A stretch of 7,831 nt of DNA from an uncultured Pseudomonadota bacterium (GTDB lineage: Bacteria > Myxococcota_A > UBA796 > GCA-2862545), in contig CALATR010000642.1 in NCBI GenBank assembly GCA_937891875.1, positions 1 to 7,831 on the forward strand, written 5' to 3'. Shown here piece by piece: positions 4,119 through 7,831 of the stretch (its first letter is position 1; every line of letters begins with the position of its first letter). Under the pieces are notes generated by a model that was not told the DNA's origin, ran no database searches, and was given only the letters and a program-made list of their open reading frames with translations. The translations under genes were made by a program, and so were the position numbers.

Positions 4119-7085
4119 TCAGATGTCCGACTGCATCATCTCCGCCGGATCGCCGACCACGACCAGGTACCAGCCGAGGTCCTCCATCCGGTTGTAGAAG
4201 ACGATGGACGCCTTGTCGTCGACCGTGGCGTACTCGACGCCGCCCTTCTGGTAGCTCTCGATCGCCTCGACCACGGACTCGACCTCGAAGGTCGGGGTGC
4301 GCTTCTTCTTCGCCGAGCGGCCGCCCTCGGGCTTCTTGCCCGCGTCCTCGGTCGAGATGATCTGCTCGCCGTGCTCGTTGAGGATCATGACCTCGCGGAC
4401 GCCGTCGATGCTCTCGGGGAGCTGGAGCAGCTCGTCGATGACGTAGTCGAAGGTCAGCGAGACGCCGGCGACGCCGATGAGGTCGTCGTTGATGTCGAAG
4501 ATGGGCTGGGAGACCGTCATGACATAGCCCTGCCCGTGGTAGTCGGGGAAGGGCGGCGCCCAGCGCGGACCGGGGCTTCGCTGGGCATTCTTGGCCACGT
4601 CGGTGTACCAGGGCTGCTCCCGCGGGTCGTAGCCGTCGAGGTCGCCCTTGCCCGGATAGTGAACGTAGGCTCCCGACTCGAGCCCGATGAAGGCCCAGGT
4701 GAGCGGGGTGCCCTGCTTGGCGATCCGGCGCTCGTAGCGGGACTGCTTGAAGCGCGCAGCCTCCTCCGACTCCGACCGCAGCAGGGCCGTGCGCAGGTTC
4801 GAGTCGATGGTGATCAGCTGGCGCGCCTGGCGATCGGCCAGCTCCGGGTCCTTCGCGCCCTCGGGGATGTGGAAGGTCGGGTGCTCGAGCGAGAGCTTCA
4901 TGCCGTACTTGGACGAGTCGACCAGGCCGGGCACCTTCTCCTCGTCGAAGTCCTTGGACGTGTAGTAGGTGACGTTCTCGTCGGCGGCGGACAGGGTCAG
5001 CTTCTCGGTGGCCGTCGCGACCACCGTGCCGAGCAGGCCCTTGTAGGCGATGAGCGCGCCATCCACCTTGGATGCCTGGGCGAAGACCGAGGATCGAAGC
5101 CCATTGATCCGCGCCTGCTTCGCCGACTCCAGGGTCGTGTAGATGGCGGCGCCTGCGCCCACGACGACCACGCCGATGCCGGCGATGGAGAGCAGGGTGA
5201 GGACGATGAAGGCGGTCAGCGCGGTGTGGCGGCGAATCCACCGGCCCATGGCCTGGGGCACGGTGTCCGGGCGCGCGGCGATGGGCTCGTCGCGGAGGTA
5301 GTGGCGGATGTCGTCGGCCACGGTGTGGATGTTCTTGAAGCGCGCGTCCTTGGACTTGGTCGTGCACTTCTCCATGATCGCCTTGAGCTCCCGCGGGATG
5401 CGGTCACCGAAGGCGTGCTGGAGCGGGTCCTTCTCGGCGTCCTGCTGGCGCATGACGATCTTCATCGCCGACTTGCCGGTCACGGCCTGCTTGCAGGAGA
5501 TGAGCTCGTACAGGATGAGGCCCATCGAGTACTGGTCCGAGCGGTGGTCCAGGTCGGCGTTGTCGCCGTTGGCCTGCTCGGGAGACATGTACTGGGGGGT
5601 GCCGATGATGAGGTCGGGCTCTTCCTCGGGCTCGTAGACCAGCTCGATCGGGTCTTCCGTGATGATGTCGCCGGTGCGCACCACCTTGGCGATGCCCCAG
5701 TCCATGATGTAGACCTCGCCGTAGGCCCCGATCATGATGTTCTCGGGCTTGAGGTCGCGGTGGACGACCCCGCGGCTGTGGGCGTAGAACAGGGCGTCGC
5801 AGCAGCGGAGGAAGATCTCGAGGCGCTTCTCGAGGCTGTACTCCTCCGGCAGCTTCTTCTTGCCGTACTTCTGGTACGCCTCCTTGACCTCGTCGATGTA
5901 GTCCTCGACGGTCTTGCCCTTGATGAGCTTCATCGTGTAGGCGAGCATGCCGTCGGTGTTCTGCTCGAGCTGGTAGACCGGCACGATGTTCGGGTGGTCC
6001 AGCTGGGCCGTGATCTGGGCCTCGGCGTAGAACTTGCTCGCAAGTGCCGCGTTCGACGCGATCTCCTCGGACATCTCCTTGTAGGCGACCAGGCGGAGCA
6101 GGTCGTTGTCCTTGGCCTTGAGCACGCGGCCCATGGCGCCCTCGCCGACCTTGCCGACGAACTTGTAGTCACGACGCAGGATGTCGGTCGTGTCGCTGAC
6201 GTCCTGGTTGGCCTTCTGGCGCAGGGAGAACATGGTCCGCTTGAGGCGATCGCGGGCGCTGGTCTTGCGGTGGCCGCCGGTTCCGCTGCCCGTCCCGGTC
6301 GCTCCCTGGGCTCCGCCTGCACGGCGACGGGCTCCGGTGCCGGTCCGCTCGCTGGTGCGGCGACGGGACCCGGTGCGGCTGCCCGTCCGGCGACGACCGC
6401 CGGTGGCGCGGGCCTCGTCGCGACGCTTGGGCCGGGCGCCGGTGGACCCGGCGTCCTCGTCGTCGTCGTCGTCGTCGTCATCGCCGTCATCGGCGGTGTC
6501 GTCGGATGCGGTGTCGTCAGACGCGGTGGCCTCGCCGTCGTCCTCGACGGCCGCGCGCTCTGGCGCGGTGGGCGGGGTGGCGTCGGCGTCGACGGTCTCC
6601 TCGGAGACGCTCGCCTCGGGGGGAGGCGCGTCGCTGGCAGCTTCTTCTGGCGTGGCGTCGGCGTCGGTGGCCTCGGTCTGCACGGGGGCAGCCTCCTCGG
6701 GGGCGGCGTCTGCGGCGGGCTCGACCGGGGTCTCCGCGGCAGGGGCGGGCTCGGACGTGCTCTCGGCGGCGGGGGCGGCCACGGCCTCGTCCTCCTCGTC
6801 GTCGTCGACCTCGGGCATCAGCGTCGGAGCATGCAGGCGGCCGCGGCTGGGGGTCGGACGTGGGGTGGCCTGACGGGCCAGCGCCTCGACCGCGCCAGAG
6901 TCCACGACCCCGTCAGAGACGAGCTTCTCCAAGACCGTCGGCGCCACGATCCCCTCATCGCGCAGGTAGCCGATGAAGCGAACGAGGTCTCCCGTGCCGC
7001 TCTTGCGGACGAACTCCGCGTAGAGCTTGCCCAGGTCGTCATCGAGGGACGGCTGGAGGGCCGCCTTGAGGTCGTTGAAGCGCAT
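4119..7085 (-). CDS. membrane Ser/Thr protein kinase with periplasmic dCache sensor domain
   Basis: Hanks-type kinase, 988 residues, likely transducing an extracytoplasmic ligand signal to cytoplasmic phosphorylation. Order: helical N-terminal domain of unknown family (1-73); acidic Ala/Glu/Pro/Asp linker (91-213) ending in eight Asp (202-209); basic Arg/Thr/Gly linker (217-280); kinase (about 307-600). Kinase residues are intact: GEGAMG (314-319), Lys336, Glu355, HRDLKPEN (442-449), DWG in place of DFG (462-464), SPE (501-503) and Asp517. One transmembrane helix (about 621-649) follows, then a dCache-type domain to the C-terminus with DPREQPWY (820-827) and a GVAGVSLTFD strand (871-880). Unlike chemoreceptor caches, no second membrane helix follows, so the sensor is a free C-terminal ectodomain. 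The ATG at 7085 begins the conserved-looking MRFNDLKAAL. In-frame upstream starts at 7139 and 7121 are less likely, because a possible extended -10 covers 7117-7125. The 3' end converges on the NTPase gene. Confidence 0.93.
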   Translation of the reverse strand: MRFNDLKAALQPSLDDDLGKLYAEFVRKSGTGDLVRFIGYLRDEGIVAPTVLEKLVSDGVVDSGAVEALARQATPRPTPSRGRLHAPTLMPEVDDDEEDEAVAAPAAESTSEPAPAAETPVEPAADAAPEEAAPVQTEATDADATPEEAASDAPPPEASVSEETVDADATPPTAPERAAVEDDGEATASDDTASDDTADDGDDDDDDDDEDAGSTGARPKRRDEARATGGRRRTGSRTGSRRRTSERTGTGARRRAGGAQGATGTGSGTGGHRKTSARDRLKRTMFSLRQKANQDVSDTTDILRRDYKFVGKVGEGAMGRVLKAKDNDLLRLVAYKEMSEEIASNAALASKFYAEAQITAQLDHPNIVPVYQLEQNTDGMLAYTMKLIKGKTVEDYIDEVKEAYQKYGKKKLPEEYSLEKRLEIFLRCCDALFYAHSRGVVHRDLKPENIMIGAYGEVYIMDWGIAKVVRTGDIITEDPIELVYEPEEEPDLIIGTPQYMSPEQANGDNADLDHRSDQYSMGLILYELISCKQAVTGKSAMKIVMRQQDAEKDPLQHAFGDRIPRELKAIMEKCTTKSKDARFKNIHTVADDIRHYLRDEPIAARPDTVPQAMGRWIRRHTALTAFIVLTLLSIAGIGVVVVGAGAAIYTTLESAKQARINGLRSSVFAQASKVDGALIAYKGLLGTVVATATEKLTLSAADENVTYYTSKDFDEEKVPGLVDSSKYGMKLSLEHPTFHIPEGAKDPELADRQARQLITIDSNLRTALLRSESEEAARFKQSRYERRIAKQGTPLTWAFIGLESGAYVHYPGKGDLDGYDPREQPWYTDVAKNAQRSPGPRWAPPFPDYHGQGYVMTVSQPIFDINDDLIGVAGVSLTFDYVIDELLQLPESIDGVREVMILNEHGEQIISTEDAGKKPEGGRSAKKKRTPTFEVESVVEAIESYQKGGVEYATVDDKASIVFYNRMEDLGWYLVVVGDPAEMMQSDI
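6457..6479. repeat. TCG/CGA trinucleotide run coding for poly-Asp
   Basis: Seven consecutive TCG units on the + strand read on the - strand as a GAC/GAT run, giving the eight Asp residues (202-209) at the end of the kinase's acidic linker. Such runs change length by whole codons through slippage, so tract length may differ between strains without breaking the frame. Confidence 0.85.
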
Positions 7086-7206
7086 GTTCCCGGCACCGTT
7101 GTGAGTGGGGCGCCGGACCATACCACGCACCTGCAGCACGGCATGCGGTACGGTGTCGACCTCGTCTCCGACGGGCTCATCGTCGGCTGTGAACGCCGAA
7201 TCGAGG
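7086..7206. other. intergenic region between lipoprotein and kinase genes
   Basis: These 121 bases separate the lipoprotein stop from the kinase start on the - strand. They hold a 6-bp stem (CCGACG 7168-7173, CGTCGG 7181-7186, seven-base loop) without a following T run on the - strand, and a possible extended -10 element nearer the kinase. The length is enough for an independent kinase promoter, though co-transcription with the lipoprotein gene cannot be excluded. Confidence 0.5.
7117..7125 (-). promoter_or_regulatory. possible extended -10 element for the kinase gene
   Basis: Read on the - strand this is TGGTATGGT, matching the TGn extension plus a TATGGT hexamer (four of six to TATAAT). 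It lies about 30 bases before the ATG at 7085, leaving a short leader. No good -35 box is seen 17-18 bases further upstream, which is tolerated for extended -10 promoters. Confidence 0.3.
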
Positions 7207-7761
7207 TCAGTCCCCCCGCGCGCCGTTGACGAGGCCCTGGCCGGTCACCCCGATGCGCAGGGCCCAGGTCGCGGTGACGTCGGTGTCTGCGTCGGGTCGG
7301 GAGCCCCGGATCTCGGTGGACAGGGTCATGCTCCGGGACACGACGTAGTCGGTGAGGTCGAGGCCGGTCAGGTCCAGCGCGACGAAGGCTTCCCCGTCGG
7401 GAAAGTCGGTGGACGACGCGACCAGCTCCTTCGGCAGGTCCGGGGCCTCCACGTACAGCTCGAGCTTCTCCAGGAACGCGAGGTCGGCGTCGTCGGGGGC
7501 GACGGCCTCGAGATCGAACTGCACCAGCTCCACCCGCTTCACGTCGCCGGGCTCGACTCCCTGGTTCTGGAGTTCCTGGGCGTCGAACACGTCGATCGCG
7601 GTCAGGCCGTCGAAGCCCAGCGAGCCGGTGAGCTCCTCGATGATCGTGCCGCGCTCCACGGTGGTCTCGACCACGTCGGACACGCGGATGTTGACGAGCC
7701 GGCCGCAGCCGGAGCCGAGCAGGGCGACGAGCGCCAGGATGGCAAGGGACGGGTTGCGCAT
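7207..7761 (-). CDS. small secreted lipoprotein, unknown function
   Basis: Predicted lipid-anchored envelope protein of 184 residues. The N-terminus MRNPSLAILALVALLGSGCG is a lipoprotein-type signal: Arg2, a hydrophobic core (about 6-15) and an LGSGC lipobox with Cys19 as the probable lipidated residue. The Leu sits one place further from the Cys than in the standard box. The start at 7761 is fixed by GGAGG four bases before the ATG; a frame starting six codons earlier would run through that site. The mature part (20-184) is acidic, has no further membrane segment and alternates short hydrophobic strands (VKRVELVQFDLEAV; LEKLELYVEAP; GEAFVALDLTGLDLT) with turns, suggesting a beta-sandwich. 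No catalytic motif is seen. It precedes the kinase gene on the same strand by 121 bases, so it might share its transcript or act in the same envelope compartment as the kinase sensor; this is inference only. Confidence 0.82.
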   Translation of the reverse strand: MRNPSLAILALVALLGSGCGRLVNIRVSDVVETTVERGTIIEELTGSLGFDGLTAIDVFDAQELQNQGVEPGDVKRVELVQFDLEAVAPDDADLAFLEKLELYVEAPDLPKELVASSTDFPDGEAFVALDLTGLDLTDYVVSRSMTLSTEIRGSRPDADTDVTATWALRIGVTGQGLVNGARGD

Positions 7762-7765
7762 GACA

Positions 7766-7770
7766 CCTCC
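7766..7770 (-). promoter_or_regulatory. strong ribosome binding site of the lipoprotein gene
   Basis: GGAGG followed by TGTC and ATG on the - strand. It is the best Shine-Dalgarno match seen in the window and fixes the lipoprotein start at 7761. Confidence 0.7.
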
Positions 7771-7831
7771 ACACAGCACGTATCGGCGTGGGGCCGCGCC
7801 ATGCAGCCCCCCGGGAGCGCAGGACGTGACG
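7771..7831. other. non-coding right edge, upstream of the lipoprotein gene
   Basis: These 61 bases contain no convincing gene. The lipoprotein promoter would be expected here or beyond the edge, but no clear -35/-10 pair is visible. A weak GGGGC/GCCCC pairing (7792-7796 with 7805-7809) is too short to call a terminator. Confidence 0.35.

Noticed and set aside
4057..5367. A 436-codon - strand frame inside the kinase gene
   Set aside because: It is an Arg/His/Pro-rich shadow of the kinase in another frame with no recognisable domain.
7086..7139. Kinase start at 7139 or 7121
   Set aside because: Neither has a convincing ribosome binding site, the extra residues look unlike a domain start, and the ATG at 7121-7119 lies inside the possible extended -10 element.
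7168..7186. Terminator after the lipoprotein gene
   Set aside because: The stem is only 6 bp with a seven-base loop and is not followed by a T run in the direction of transcription.
3912..7229. A 1105-codon open frame on the + strand opposite the kinase gene
   Set aside because: It is longer than the kinase frame, but its translation is a Val/Leu/Asp/Gly-rich string without domains, it overlaps the end of the NTPase gene, and the - strand carries intact kinase and Cache motifs. Long antisense frames are expected in GC-rich DNA where stop codons are rare.
6818..7774. A 318-codon - strand frame bridging the lipoprotein and kinase genes
   Set aside because: It is Arg/Pro-rich, lacks a ribosome binding site and competes with the lipoprotein frame, which has a strong Shine-Dalgarno and a signal peptide.

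Overview
The window is very GC-rich (about 70% by eye) and densely coding, with G/C at most third codon positions. It carries a membrane-anchored eukaryote-like Ser/Thr kinase, a DsbA-like/FGE-sulfatase-like fusion protein, an acyl-CoA-binding protein, a KAP-type P-loop NTPase and a small lipoprotein. This gene mix, with acidic low-complexity linkers, suggests a large-genome Myxococcota/deltaproteobacterial-type bacterium. That assignment is inference; there is no rRNA or marker gene to confirm it. No tRNA, rRNA, CRISPR array, insertion sequence or attachment site was recognised.

Layout. On the + strand, 1-1331 is the 3' part of a protein joining a thioredoxin/DsbA-like domain (CGYC) to an FGE-sulfatase (SUMF1/EgtB/PvdO-like) domain; its frame is open to the left edge. 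After 52 bases comes a complete acyl-CoA-binding protein (1384-1638). After another 61 bases comes a roughly 800-residue KAP-like P-loop NTPase (1700-4108) with a transmembrane hairpin between Walker A and Walker B. The three could be co-transcribed, but nothing links them functionally beyond position. On the - strand, a small lipoprotein (7761-7207) is followed after 121 bases by a 988-residue Ser/Thr kinase (7085-4119). The kinase has a long acidic then basic linker, one transmembrane helix and a C-terminal periplasmic dCache sensor. The two blocks converge with only 10 bases between the NTPase and kinase stop codons.

How the genes may work together. The kinase reads as a one-component sensor: an extracytoplasmic ligand signal controlling cytoplasmic phosphorylation. 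The fusion protein and the lipoprotein probably act outside the cytoplasm; the NTPase is probably a membrane-anchored ATPase facing the cytoplasm. No complete pathway can be read from the window.

Points most worth a second look: the Walker A Lys-to-Arg change and ClpN-like N-terminus of the NTPase; a perfect 11-bp hairpin between G8 and G7 runs inside the same gene; the apparent loss of the FGE catalytic cysteine pair in the fusion protein; and the kinase-linker-TM-dCache architecture with substituted amino-acid-binding positions. No gene-free stretch exceeds 300 bases; the longest is 121 bases (7086-7206).
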